Assembly: GCF_030272615.1 (NCBI RefSeq) | Contig: NC_081412.1 | Location: forward strand, 343,599,870 to 343,663,869 | Direction of reading: 5' to 3' | Origin: Cryptomeria japonica | Lineage: Eukaryota > Streptophyta > Pinopsida > Cupressales > Cupressaceae | Length of the DNA: 64,000 nt | Shown: positions 12,926-24,316 of the stretch, piece after piece | Layout: each line of letters starts with the position of its first letter | Position numbering within the stretch: position 1 is the stretch's first letter | Position numbers and translations under genes: made by a program | Notes under the pieces: model-generated | The model's database searches: none | What the model was told of the DNA's origin: nothing | The model's input: only the letters and a program-made list of their open reading frames with translations

Positions 12926-14228
12926 ACTTTGGGACTTTGAGATCCTGAAGTGAGAAAACAAAAAACTACATAGAAAACCTGGGAGTTCGGGAACCCAAGG
13001 TCCTGAGTTTTCATTGCAACACAAAAAGGGACCATTTCAGGAACTCGATGACCTAGGTTTCTGAAGTGGTCAACCAACCAACAAAACCAAGAAATTTGGA
13101 ACCCCGGGAACCCAAGATATCGAACTCTCAGCAACAACACAAAAGTTAACCACTTCGGGAACTCGGGAACCCAGGTTTCTGAAGTGATGAAAATACTAAC
13201 TATGGAAACAAACCTGGGACTCTAGGGTTCTGAAGTTTCGGGGTGGGACCTAACATGCAACACGGAACTTTAGAGAACCGAAGTCCTGACACACTACAAA
13301 GATGAAGCAGAAAAGAGGGTTCGAGACCCCGGGACTAGGGGGTTCCGAATTGAATAGACATACAAAGAGAAACTAATCCAGGAACTCAAGAACCTGGGTT
13401 TCCAAATTATTATAAACAAAGACCCAAAAACCAATAAAACCATCATTTCGGGAACTTGGGAACCCGAGTTTCTAAAGTGATACAAAACAAACCAACAACC
13501 CCTATTTCAGTAACTCGGGAACTTGAGTTTCCGAAGTAGGGAAAAAAGAAAATGACCAAGGAAGAGTCTTATTATTTTGGGTACTCAAGAACCTAGGTTT
13601 CCGAAATGATAAAACAAAAAAAAAACCCTTGATCCGGAATCTCAAGAACCCTAGTTTCCGAGGTTAGGGCAAAACAAAAAAACAAGAAACAACAAAAAAA
13701 ATGAAACTAAACCAAACAAAATCTAACCTAAGACACACAAAAATCCATACGAAGGAGGTGAGAAGCGCACCTACCTGGCAAGAAAAGTGAAGACAATGTT
13801 GGATCAGGTGCACGGGAGTTCAAGATCACGAGGTTAGAGTTATGGATTCACAAGAGTGAGTGCACAAATGAGCTCTGAAATGACCTCCAATCATATTTAT
13901 TCCCCAATCCAACACCACAATAAATGCACTTCGGGGACTCGGGAACGCTGGTTTCCGACATGCAACATAGGCAACAAGCTCGGAACCTTGGAAACCCAGG
14001 TTTCTGAAGAACAGACAAGAAGAACAACCTGGGAGTTTGTGAACCTGAACTTCCAAACAAGGAAATAGAAAAATGACCTAGAACTTCGAAAAATCGAACC
14101 TCTGAGGCCAAACAAGCAAACAAACCAGAACAAAAACGAACTTGGGAACTCGGGGACCTGCAATCCCTAACAAAGAACAGGAAACAAGCAAAAGCCCAAC
14201 CTGGGAAATTGGAAACCTGGGCTCCCGA
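12926..14228. repeat. Degenerate hairpin repeat array in Ty3-A LTR
   Basis: About 19 units, roughly 50-65 bp apart, resemble CACTTCGGGAACTCGGGAAC followed by CCAGGTTTCCGAAGTG. The outer arms CACTTCGG and CCGAAGTG are inverted complements, so each unit can fold as a hairpin. Good examples start near 13031, 13151, 13443, 13563 and 13927. Spacers are A-rich. ORFs read through the array (13848-14288, 12814-13140) repeat the peptide theme SGSQVPE and are products of the repeat. A gap of about 230 bp without units lies near 13690-13920. Confidence 0.85.
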
Positions 14229-14336
14229 GGTGATCAAAACAAAAATAAAGGGAAAACCAAATGAAAATGACAAATAAGGGGGACTCATATTTTCTTGAGT
14301 GGGGAAATGATGGGACTAGATATGCAGGGCATAAAA

Positions 14337-14560
14337 GGTCCCTCATTGTGACCCCACTGGTTCATAGCTCCAATCAAAAGTAATTACTAATAATTAAAAA
14401 CTTATTAATACTTCCAAATATCAATAAAAAAATTTGTGAGATCCTCCCCCATTACATTATGCATTGTCCCAATACACTTATTTAACATAAAAACAAGAAA
14501 CGAAAATAATTTTCAAAGTTCATAATGAAATTGTCAAAACGGGAAAGGAAACATGTATTG
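14337..14560. other. Flank between Ty3-A and a gag remnant
   Basis: AT-rich sequence with no ORF or repeat that I can assign. It is probably a degraded continuation of the neighbouring minus-strand Ty3 remnant. Confidence 0.5.
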
Positions 14561-15896
14561 CATCTCATTTGTATCTTCCCATGTAGCATTGTAATCATCA
14601 TTACTAATATTAAGTCACCTTGCATTGATTAACCTCTTTGTTGTGCAATCAAACTAGGCATCTCTAAGATTTTATATTACTTTGATTTGTTCTTGTATTC
14701 TTGGACACTCTTTAGCATAGTGGTTTTTCCCCAATATGGTCCTTGTTTCCCTTGGTTCTTGGAAGGGGTATTTTACACTTCATTTGACCCATTGAAGTTT
14801 CAATGCTTGTTTCTATCAAAGTTACTACTACTATTATTTCCATTAAAAGCATTCATTTGATTATGATTTGGTGGTGGTCTCCTTTCAAAGGAATTATTCC
14901 TATAATTTTTCTTGAAGTTTAAGTTCCCCTCAAATTCTCATTTCCTTTTGAATCATTGATTCTTGTTATTGTTGAAATTTTGTCATGTTCCTGCTAGGGC
15001 TTGAATCTTTCTTTCCTTCTTTAAAGACTTTTCTAGTACCACATTCATGTTTTCAGGCCCATGCATGTCAACTTCTGCACCTATTTTGGTATTTAGCCCA
15101 AAAATAGAGACTTTGGTATGATTTTTCTCATATTTTTGGTACACTAGTACACATTTTAGTAGTTTGGAAAACTTATCCCAATATTATTGAACTATCAAAG
15201 TTCCTTGCCAAAGTTTGTGGAATTTCCATCTTCTCATTAAAAAATAACTTTGGTAGCCACCTCTTATGAAAATGATAAACAAATTGACCCCATATGATTG
15301 TTTCCTTATTATATCCATTTTGTTCCTTACTATTGGTCCACCAATTGGTTGCTTCCCCAATGAGTTGATAGGATCCCCATAAAGCCTTAGTTGTTTCATT
15401 GTAATCCCTCAATTCAAAATATTTTTCCATTTTATTTAACTAATTTTCAGCTTCCTCACCTATTTGCTTGCCATCAAACTTAGGTGGAGTAATTTTCTTC
15501 AAGTCCTTAGACAATTATAAATATTATTTTCTCTTCTCATGTCCATATCATACCCTTGATTATTGTTGAGGTTCTCATTTTTAAATTCATTCCTATTTTT
15601 TATATTGTTTTGTCTTGCCCTAAGGTATTGCATTGATTTCTCTAAGGAATTTATCTCTTCTTGTTGCCCCGTTAGCATTTCAATTATTGCCTCAATTCTA
15701 GCATTGACCCTTCCATGTGGTTATTCCTCATTTCCAATATGTGTTTTGCTTGTGCTTGTTGTTCTTGGTTATTCTCCTCTTGCCTTTGTGTGGCAGTAGT
15801 ACGCCTTGTCCTAATTACCCTTTAAACTTGTTCATTATTGTTGACATTTCCTTTCCTTTGTTGAATGTTAGCACGTGCAACCTTTGACCTATCCAT
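14560..15896 (-). pseudogene. Ty3 gag remnant of a separate element
   Basis: The ATG at 15896 begins MDRSKVARANIQQRKG. A PPKFDGKQ motif follows near 15490-15470, then MEKYFELRDYNETTKALWG and the capsid motif with NWW and FVYHFHKRW (15430-15230). These are typical of plant Ty3 gag (Retrotrans_gag). A zinc knuckle near 14760-14690 reads GPYWGKNHYAKECP, with the second Cys replaced by Tyr. Stops and shifts are frequent and no pol follows, so the element was truncated between here and Ty3-A. It differs in style from the Ty3-A to -C gags and looks more like chromovirus gag. Confidence 0.7.
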
Positions 15897-15899
15897 TTA

Positions 15900-15930
15900 A
15901 TAATCCACACTCTATAGCCCAGAATTTCAC
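15900..15930 (-). promoter_or_regulatory. Degraded primer-binding site (possible)
   Basis: Just upstream of the gag ATG the minus strand reads TGGGCTATAGAGTGTGG, resembling an initiator-Met primer site (TGGTATCAGAG) with changes. The position between gag and the hairpin-rich leader is right. Weak on sequence alone. Confidence 0.35.
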
Positions 15931-15990
15931 TAACATTTTTTTGAACTTCACTTTAATATATATTTGATTCAAATTCATACTCAAGTACTT

Positions 15991-16497
15991 CTATCCATAT
16001 GATGTAGGAATATACCCAAATGGGGTAAGCATCTAACCATACAAGTTAGGTAACTATCCATATGAGATAGGGGTTCATCTATCTATCTAGGATAGATATT
16101 TACCCAAATGGGGTAAGAATGTATAAAGAATAGGAAATGCTCTATCCAGAAACTTAAAATCATCAGGACCATTCGGGTCCTAAGTTGCTCTCTAAAGACT
16201 ACACTCCCATACTAGGAGTGCATTGAGATAGTCATCCTTAATAGTATATGAAAATATAGTATATCTTGAGGCCCAACTTAGATTCAGCCTAATGCTTTGA
16301 GGAGTCAAGTGAATCCATCTGGGATTCCTTTTTAGTATACACAAAATATATTTAATTTCTTAAATTAGAGTTATCTATATCCTTTTCCCAAATATTATAT
16401 ATCTTAAACACCCAAATAATGTAATCACAATTTCCTCTAAGAAAACTTTAAACCTCATCCCTGAATGCCTATGTACTAGGGACAACTTCGTCCCTAG
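15991..16497. repeat. Cluster of ten short perfect or near-perfect hairpins
   Basis: Stem-loops lie at 15991-16007 (imperfect), 16013-16027, 16033-16049, 16054-16070, 16077-16097, 16101-16115, 16165-16181, 16202-16220, 16311-16327 and 16476-16497. Stems are 5-8 bp with loops of 5-7 nt, for example CTAAC/GTTAG, CTATC/GATAG, AGGACC/GGTCCT, CACTCC/GGAGTG, GAATCC/GGATTC and CTAGGGAC/GTCCCTAG. Several share a loop-proximal theme CCATNNNGG while the stems differ. The cluster is probably in the LTR end or leader of the gag remnant at 14560-15896. Confidence 0.85.
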
Positions 16498-17779
16498 ATT
16501 TCCTGCATACATCATTTTAACATGAGATCAAGGTGTAATATATATGTGTTTCTATTTTCAAAGTAGGTTTGATGCAAACTATATAGTGGGTATGCAACCT
16601 TTTCTAGGGTCATTATCCAAGATAGTTTCTATGTGGTTGCTACTCACGTTGGAAAGCTCATAAGCATAATGGTCCATCGTGACCGTCTACTTGTTGCCTA
16701 ATCATCTAAGTCCTGGTTTCTATGATTCACAACATCCTTAAACCATTATCAATCCACAAAAAAATTTAAATAAAATATATAAAATATTTTATGTCTACAA
16801 ACCCTATTGAAGTTTTCTATTGTTTTATTATGGATAATGATTCATTGGAAAACTATCTTATTAGATTTTTTCTGGAAGAGGGATTTCTCACATCTTGTAT
16901 TTTAACTCCCAATGTCCGTTATTTCTCCCCAAATATTTAAAGGGACGATGCTTCAAATGCTATTATTACAACTTTATTAGGATATAAGTGCAATAGTTCA
17001 ACACGATGACATTAGCCATAACCGTGACCCATAGGTACTGTTGATATCAAACACTCTTAGTTTTTGGATTTTAGTCCTCTTGTTTAGTTTTATAACTATG
17101 AAATAAACTACTAACTTTATTACATGAAAATAATCTATTCACTATCAAATCCTTTGAAGCTTAAGTAATCAATTTACTTGAAAGGTATTGTTTCCTTTGA
17201 ATAAAACTTTGATAATAAATCTAATTTTATATATAAAGTACTGAGTGCATGAGAATTAATTCAAATTACTTGAAAGAAATATTTCATTGAAAATTAGAGA
17301 ATAATAAATTATATATTTTGAAAATAATATTTGCTTGAACTTGAAAACTTGAAGTAAATACTTGCAAGACTCTAGTTGCTTGAAAGGATAATTAATTAAA
17401 CCTAAACGGAAATAAAATTCATACTTTAAAAGTTTTATTTGATTACAAAAGGAATCTCGAAAAATGAATCAAAACACTTGTAAAGAATATTTGTTTTGAA
17501 AAAAAATCTAAATTCTTTCAATATACTAATTATTTTGAAAGAAACACAATTTTTTTTAATTGATAAATTGTTTGGTATTACTTTAAATTAAAAAAAATAC
17601 ATCTTCAAGTTTTTCAAAATCTAGATTGAAATATACGTGTAGTATCATCCACACCTCCCCTTCTAAACCATCTTAAACCTAAAACCTCTAATCCCCTCCC
17701 CATAGCTTAAACAAAGATTTCAGATCATTTTATACATATATGTATTTGAAAAAAAATATATCAAGGCCAAATCATGTTC
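16498..17779. other. LTR/leader remnant and AT-rich DNA without genes
   Basis: No ORF. A further weak hairpin GGTC/GACC is near 16663. From about 17130 to 17470 the words ACTTGAAAG or TTGCTTGAA recur irregularly in AT-rich DNA. This may contain the rest of the LTR of the neighbouring gag remnant, but I cannot define its end. Confidence 0.45.
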
Positions 17780-19290
17780 TGTAGTTAAGATGTAGGGACA
17801 ATCTCCTTGCCTTTTCCACTGGATGCTTCTACCTACTCCATCTTTTCTTTTGGTTCTTCAATGTCATCGTTGTCCTTGGGAGGGAGCCCAATCCACAATG
17901 TGCATTGACTCTTCCTCTTCCTGGACTTCCTCATATTTCCATGTTTGTGTTTCAAGGATGAAGAACTTACCAACTGGGAGGGTTTGGCCTCAAAGCCTCC
18001 CCATTTTGACCTTTCCTTCCTTAGCTCCTGCTTCTCCCATGAATTCAAAAATTCCTTGACACCATGCATCCCTATCTATGTAGAGGTACGTCGAACCTCC
18101 TTATTGCAATTGGCACTCCAAATGAAGTAGGATTGTAGGGAAGGTTTGAATTCACTTGCGTGCAGATAGGTACCATTTGGACACACGAACCTCGCACCAT
18201 CCCTAGTAATTCTCAAGAAACTATCTAAACCACCACACCATTCTTCTTGAATGCAACCTCTTATAATCCACTCAACCTTCTCTTTTCTTTCTAGCTCCAA
18301 ACACTAGGTTGCAAACATGGAAGAAATCTAAACGTTCATCCAGTATTTGAATTCACCTTGCATATACTCGTCTTTGAAGATAATATTCACTCTCATGAGG
18401 AAGGTATTCTCCTCAAACAGGAAGATGTTCATACCCTCTCTTCGATAAAGTTTGAACTGCTCCAAGTTTGTTTCAATTTTGATCTTTTGAATCCAAATTC
18501 CTTCATTTGTGATGAGCTCCAACTCTTGAGGAAAGGGGGAATAGGTCTCCAAAGAATACAAATTCTCATGTAGACACCGGGGTCAAGTGAATCCATCACT
18601 TCATCTAATTTAATGAGCCTTCCTAGCTTGTTTCCTATGTGTTGCAGCATTTCTTCCTCCTAGTATTTTTTGGGAAGATTGTAGAGGCATATCTATGTTG
18701 GTACTTCTTCCATTTTTTCTTTTAGAGGGTTGAAGTTCCATTCCCAGTTTTTATTGAAAGCCCTCATTCTTCCCATCATGTATGACCCTCTATTTAGGAT
18801 TTCTTCTTTGGATTTGTCATCTCTGCAAGTGATTAGGTAGAACCCATTTGGCAACAATTTAACAACAATTCCCTGATCCCACATCTCCTCACATCATTTT
18901 ATTACTCGAGGCAAAGCCGGCCATTTCCCAACCCATTTAATAAAAAAGGTTCTCTCTCTGAAGTATCTAACCTCGTATCTCCATTCTTCATCTTCTATAT
19001 TTAAGGAGACTCATTTCCGAGCCCCAGTTTGTACATTCAACATTTTTGTGGTCATTGTAGATTTGTCCTCTTTGGGTCACCAAACCTTCTTAATGATTCA
19101 TCCTACAATTGTTCCTATGATTTCTTTCCTCTTTTGGATGCTTCAAACTCTTCTCTACAAAGCTAGAGCAAGGAACCTAATCCTCCCAAACCCTTTCTGG
19201 AGGTCTTCGTGGTAAGAATCTCCCTTTCTTCAGGCCTCTACCCCATCCTTGAAAAAATGACCGTTGCAATCTTCGCCTCTCCATCCTCTT
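17780..19290 (-). pseudogene. DUF4283-like protein pseudogene
   Basis: Minus-strand pieces line up as one broken protein. Around 18884-18690 it reads LLPNGFYLITCRDDKSKEE, then MGRMRAFNKNWEWNFNPLKE; then a short-loop segment LYNLPKKY-stop-EEEMLQHIGNKLGRLIKLD (18690-18590). This is the pattern of the plant DUF4283 domain, found in LINE ORF1-type and related proteins. Two of the stops are TAG at places where the family has Trp. A basic C-terminal part with KHKHGNMRKSRKRKS follows (18069-17833). No LINE endonuclease or RT is adjacent, so it may be an orphan or a captured fragment. Confidence 0.6.
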
Positions 19291-20215
19291 TGCTTGTCTT
19301 CTTAGTATCTTCTCATTGTTATACTAGACTTGATATTTCTTATAGTGTTGGTTTCCTAGAAACAAATTAATTTTCAAGATATTATTTAATTGAGACTTTT
19401 AAAATGAGTCTATAAATAATAATAGATGTTGAAGTGAAATTAGCCAAAGTTCATTTATTCTAGGGAGTAATCTATTTTTTAGAAGAAAATAGTTTTCATT
19501 AATGTAACTATCAATTTAATAAACTAAATTATTACTTGATACATTTAGAGAATTATTTCTTAATCTTAGTCTTATGAGGATAAATAATCACTTTACTTGA
19601 TTACCTATTTTATTTTTATCACCATTATCATATTTGATTTATAGATATAGATTGACTAAGACTTATTGTTTAGTTTCTATAATATTATTATGAGATTCTA
19701 ATTACATATTTAAATGTATTTAAGTAAATAAATCTTTAATAAATTAATTTGATCCATCTTTGCTTTCTCAACTTAACTCTCATTATAGAAAAATCCACTA
19801 TTTCTTTTTGATAGATATTCATCAATCATAACCCAAATAAAATATTAATTGTTTTTTCCAAAATTGTTATTATCTAACTCACCTGTAAAATACAATTATT
19901 TGTTTACTTTACAAATTTATCTATTATATATTTTTTTAAATAATTTTTTTTTTCTAATTTTATTAAATATATATTATTAAACTCTAATATTTTAAATATA
20001 TTTCCAACCATGAACACCTAAAATTGTCCTAGCCCAATTAAATAAATATTTTATTTATTTAATTGTTTTATTCTAAGCCTTCCTACAAATTAATTAGATT
20101 TTAATCTATTTAGCTAATTCACTAATCCCCTCCTAACCTTTTCCCATTTAAATAAATATTTTTATTTTATTTAAATTATCCTTTCTCTAAATTAAATAAA
20201 TATTTTATTTATTTA
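19291..20215. other. AT-rich stretch with AT palindromes
   Basis: No coding potential. Three near-palindromic blocks of the form AAATAAATATTTTATTTATTT occur at about 20040-20070, 20150-20180 and 20190-20215, each followed by pyrimidine-rich DNA. A similar block is inside the adjacent LTR at 21380-21410, so part of this stretch may be a fragment of a related LTR. Confidence 0.5.
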
Positions 20216-21901
20216 TGTAGCATCCTAAAATTGCACCCCTTGCAATTTTCGACTGCATTTGGGTCTCCGCCTTAGTGTTTGCACCCCTTGGCCTAATCAA
20301 AGACCTGATTATGCTCATACATATCAAATACTCTGTGCAACTCAATGATGCACCTTGCCTGCACCTTGCAACTAGCCCAAATTAGGGCAGGAAAAAGGTG
20401 TGACGCCCTGGTCCCCCTTAATGGGGACCTATCTTGGACCCCTCCCCCTAACATACCTCAAATTTGAAGTGGGAAAATCCCGCTATGTTGGCTCGTATCA
20501 GAAAATTAGTCAATTAATCCTACATGCAAGTATATAAGAGGGATTCCCCCTCTCATTTGATTAATCATGAAATTCAATTATCAAGCATCCGAGAATTCAA
20601 GAGATCAAGCATTCAAGCATTTTTCAGTCTTCCTTCAAGCTTTGGAGTAGCAATAGAGTCAAGATTTCAAGCATTCAAGAGGAGATCATCATTCTAATCC
20701 ATGAAATCGTAATTCCATGTGGAGGCAAGCAAAACTTCCCAAGGAGGTATAAGCATTTCATTTTCAAGCAATTCAACATCCCCTCAAAGAGGAGGATTTC
20801 TACTTTTAGTCATTTCAATTACATTATTTTAACCAGAAGGTAAACCCCTATTCCCAACATATTTCCCTTTCCTTTTGTGTGCAGAAAGAAGGTGCACAAC
20901 TATTCTTCTGGATTTGATCTTTACTTGCAGAGACAAAATAACCCTTTTCGATGCACAAAAAGTTTAGAGGACCAATAGGAGGGCGACTTGGTCCGGACAC
21001 ACGGTCCCTGCAAATTTTGGTAGATTTCACAGAGCAGCTCCAAATCATCTCAAAATTCTCAGATCTAGGTGCATGACTGAATCCTGAATCTATGCCTCAC
21101 TATTTTCTCATGCTTTGTCTTCATTTCCAGCACTTAATCTTAATTTAACTTGTCAACTTACAAAAGAGGGTCAATTACATTCCAAGAACAACCAATCTAC
21201 TTAGCATTCAGTCCTTGCATCATTTAGGATTGGATCTAGTGGATTCATCCCCCTCTTTTGAATGTAAAGTCTTCCCAAGTGAAAATTGAGCTTAGTGAAT
21301 TCTCCTTTCCCTTTGGTGGATTTGCTAAGCTCCCAATTTTTTTCTTTACAATTTAAATGGCCTCACCTTTTTTATTAATTAAATAATTATTTATTTATTT
21401 AACTAATTCATTATCTTTTTCCCTCCATGACACTTGTCATTCATCTCTTAATTTACTTTTAACCACCTCTTTAATATTTTCCTATTTTCTATACCTACCC
21501 TCTAATTTGAGTCGACCATTTATCCTTCCACCTTGTAATCATAGTCCTCCATTTCTAGGGTATTCTCTTTAAAAGAGATCTCTTTCCCTCTCTTTATATC
21601 AATCAATTAAGTGAAGTAGAGGTACACTCTGCCGAATTACATACTCAACCACATCCATTCACCATTGAGCTCTTGTGCATTCAAAATTTGAGAGCATCCA
21701 TAATAACAAGCAAGATCAATGGTGATATGAGGATGATGGAGATCAAACCCATGTATCATGTGAATGGTATATTTTTTTTGTATTTTGCATGTTCTTTGGT
21801 TCTCTATTGGTTTTATGTTGGATTCCATTATAGAACTAGGGTTTAGTGGTTGAGTCTACTAGGTTTTGCAATAATTTTGATATCCAATTTCAACATAAAC
21901 A
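20216..21901 (+). repeat. Putative LTR of an otherwise missing Ty3-like element
   Basis: Begins TGTAGCATCC at 20216 and ends AACATAAACA at 21901, directly followed by a primer-site-like sequence. TATATAAGAG near 20531 and CTTTATATCA near 21594 are possible TATA boxes. No second copy is in the window, so the boundaries rest on TG/CA ends and the primer site only. The following leader is interrupted at 22661 by another element. Confidence 0.6.
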
Positions 21902-21903
21902 TT

Positions 21904-21923
21904 TTGGCACACCTGGTGGGACC
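21904..21923 (+). promoter_or_regulatory. Primer-binding-site-like sequence
   Basis: TTGGCACACCTGGTGGGACC stands two bases after the LTR end. It resembles the TGGCACGCCCGGTGGGAC-type sites I recall from plant Ty3 elements. Confidence 0.55.
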
Positions 21924-22049
21924 CTAGTCCCTATTTTCTAACATTTTATTGTTGTTTTGGTGTTATCAAATTGCAAGTCCATAATTGTGACATTTTAAGG
22001 CAATTCCACATCTACGATAAATTTTTTCACCTTTTTGGTCTTGTCGAGT

Positions 22050-22520
22050 TTCTCTATTTCCTAACGTGTTTTTGTAGGATCTTAATGTGTTTTTGCAAGT
22101 TTTGGGCATGCATTTATTAATTTTTGTCATGTCGAGATTTTTCAATTTTTTTTAGGTTTTTCTTCAAGTTTCTGTTATGTTGCATTTTTTGTTAATCCTA
22201 ACGCATTTTTGACAATTCTTGACATGTTTTTGCTTAATTCTAACACATTTAAGGTCTATTAGGGTTTTTTGTTCTTTAGCAGTTTTTGGTTTTATAATGT
22301 TTTTAGTTATTTATAATGCATTTTTGTAAGTTTCTAATGCATTTGTGGTCTTTTGGGCCATGTTCTTGGTTATGTTAGTTTTTCTTCATTCTATTTCCTA
22401 ATACGTTTTTGTTGGCTTCTGGCATGTCTATGGCTATTTCTATCACATATAGGATTTCATTATTTCTATGTTTTTGCAAACTCCTAACGCATATTTGGTA
22501 AGTTCCATTGCATTTGTGTT
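22050..22520. repeat. Degenerate minisatellite in retroelement leader
   Basis: About ten irregular copies of a unit like CCTAACGCATTTTTG recur every 20-60 bp, with variants CCTAACGTGTTTTTG, CTTAATGTGTTTTTG, TATAATGCATTTTTG and CCTAATACGTTTTTG. It lies in the 5' leader downstream of the primer site of the 20216-21901 LTR. No coding frame runs through it. Confidence 0.7.
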
Positions 22521-22660
22521 CTGTAGGTTGGCCAAGGCTTGAAACATTAAAAACTCAATTGTAGAAGGCCCCCGTGGCTTTAGTTTTTGTTCTAATCTCT
22601 TTGCATGTAGGTTAGGGTTATTTTGAAAAACTACTAATTTAATTGTTCTTGCAGAGGTAT

Positions 22661-22918
22661 TGTTTATGTAATTTATTTCTCATGTAATTACACTTAAGTT
22701 TACTTAGGATAATTATTTTCATAGTAATTTGCATAGGAGACACTTAGGGAATTGCATATCTAGGGAATATGGTTGTAGGAGAAATTCCACCTTTGGTGGG
22801 TGATCCACCTTTAGTGGATTTGTCTATTATTTCTCGTACCTACCCTTGCATCTCATTGGGCCACATGTCATGATTGTGTGCTCTAATTTCCTATTGCCTT
22901 ACCTTTATATGCAAGCAT
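22661..22918 (+). repeat. Small element 5' LTR, left part
   Basis: Matches 30747-30961 closely, including GGAATATGGTTGTAGGAGAA and the words around CCACATGTCATGATTG. It continues at 29671 on the other side of copia-1. The five bases before it (GGTAT) may be its target duplication, but the partner is not present. Confidence 0.85.
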
Positions 22919-23998
22919 TGTTAGGACCCGAAGGCAACTGAAAGGGGGGGGGTGAATCAGTTGTCTATTAATTTCAACTCAAATATAACTTAACAAAACT
23001 TAATGCATAATACCGGTAAACCAAAATTAATGCCGATTGACAGTTTAATAGTTAATAATAGTACCGGTAAAGTTTATTGCATGAAGGAGAAAGACAAATA
23101 ACATCCACAACACATAACACAGATATTTGTACGTGGAAACCCTGTAAGGGGAAAAACCACAATGGGAAACCTTACCCACAATCAGATGATACTACTACAG
23201 ATAGTATGTGTGTACAAATGGGGTCTGCACATGCAGAAAGGACAACTGGCTAGAGATCATTGCTCAATCACAAAATGGGAGTCACACTGACTACAATTGG
23301 ATGGATAAATCCAATGATAATGTACTACTCAAAATAACATCTTCATATGCTGGATTCAGTATGGGTTAAGCTATGATTGTCTTCTTCATACCTTTCTTGA
23401 ATATTCAAATGATGTCTGCATGTATAGCTCTACTTATATTCACATATACCTTGTTACAATCCTCTGCCACACCTTACTCATAATCTCACAAATGAGATCT
23501 TATATTTATACCAAAACCTAAGACCAAATGTGCAGGTCGGCTTACTAAGAATATTACAATTAAATCAATTACAAATGAATTAATATGTGATGCATCATGT
23601 CAGCTCAATGCATTTACAATAATAACCAGTCAATAAGACATCTCCATAACGTGCCGTGCTGATTTGAAATAGATAATGCTTACCGGTCCATAATCTAGAC
23701 CTATTTGCCGGTAACAACAAATATGCAAACTTGATTAGACCAATAAATGAATAACCAAAATGAAGTGTCCAAACAATGTCTTTGACATAACCAAGTAATC
23801 TCTAGATGATAATAGATCATCCTTAATGCCAGTGAATAATATAACCTACAGGTGAACCAGACACCGATGATTGTGCATAAGTCACTGAACATGCCGGTGA
23901 ATATAACCAAAGATCTCCAGTGCTGACAAGTGTTCACAAATGTTGACAGGTGTTGACATCAATGACAAAACCAATGCAACACATCCATAATACCAACA
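22919..23998 (-). repeat. Copia-1 3' LTR
   Basis: 1,080 bp, TG to CA. It contains a run of nine G near its plus-strand left end and several CCGGT words (TACCGGT, GCCGGTGA). It pairs with 28611-29665. Confidence 0.93.
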
Positions 23999-23999
23999 A

Positions 24000-24012
24000 T
24001 CTCCCCTTTGGC
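24000..24012 (-). promoter_or_regulatory. Copia-1 polypurine tract
   Basis: The minus strand reads CCAAAGGGGAGA immediately upstream of the 3' LTR. This is the expected plus-strand primer for reverse transcription. Confidence 0.85.
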
Positions 24013-24316
24013 ATTGATGGCAACACAAGATGGAAAAACCATCTAAGTGCCAAAGCAAAAATGCCAAAAACCAAAAACCAACAATCTCCCCAAAGAGATC
24101 AATTACCAGAAATCAAAATACATAATATTTCTCCTCCTAGGAATAATCTCTTCGAAAAAGATAATGTGTTTTTCCATAGATATCTCTCCCCCTTTGACAT
24201 CAAATACCAAAGCAATACAAAACCAAATACAATCAGTTCATAGAACTTATTACAAATACCAATTGTTATAACCAAACTTATCCAATCTACTCCCCCTGAG
24301 AAGTAGCTCTCCTTCA

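Larger units (their letters stand above)
1..14336 (-). mobile_element. Ty3-A: decayed Tat/Ogre-like Ty3 retrotransposon, cut by window start
   Basis: In minus-strand order the element reads 5' LTR (14336 to about 7927), primer site, gag, protease, RNase H-like domain, RT, RNase H, integrase, about 1 kb of non-coding DNA, then the first 108 bases of the 3' LTR. The 108 bases at 1-108 closely match 14229-14336, in the same orientation, which defines the LTR start (TGTTATGCCC reading down, TTTTATGCCC in the right copy). The 3' LTR continues off the window, so neither its length nor the target duplication can be seen. Every domain is recognisable but broken by stops and frameshifts, so the copy is dead. 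The long 5' LTR holds its own ORF. Lineage is inferred from domain order and from similarity to Ty3-B and Ty3-C. Confidence 0.85.
7927..14336 (-). repeat. Ty3-A 5' LTR, about 6.4 kb, with internal ORF
   Basis: The upper end is fixed by the match to 1-108. The lower end is inferred from the candidate primer site and the gag start, because the partner LTR is outside the window. Reading down, it contains a hairpin repeat array (14228-12926), a long coding region (12848-9066) and about 1.1 kb without an ORF (9065-7928). Confidence 0.6.

Noticed and set aside
13848-13920. Possible end of one element and start of another within the hairpin array
   Set aside because: The gap in repeat units lacks TG/CA ends or duplications, and units resume with the same consensus.
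12926-14228. CRISPR-like appearance of regularly spaced dyad repeats
   Set aside because: Repeats are degenerate, spacers are A-rich and not unique, no cas genes, and the context is a plant retrotransposon LTR.
12814-14288. Several minus-strand ORFs, up to 146 codons, rich in SGSQVPE-like peptides
   Set aside because: They are read-through of the hairpin repeat array in more than one frame; no domain, and composition follows the repeat.
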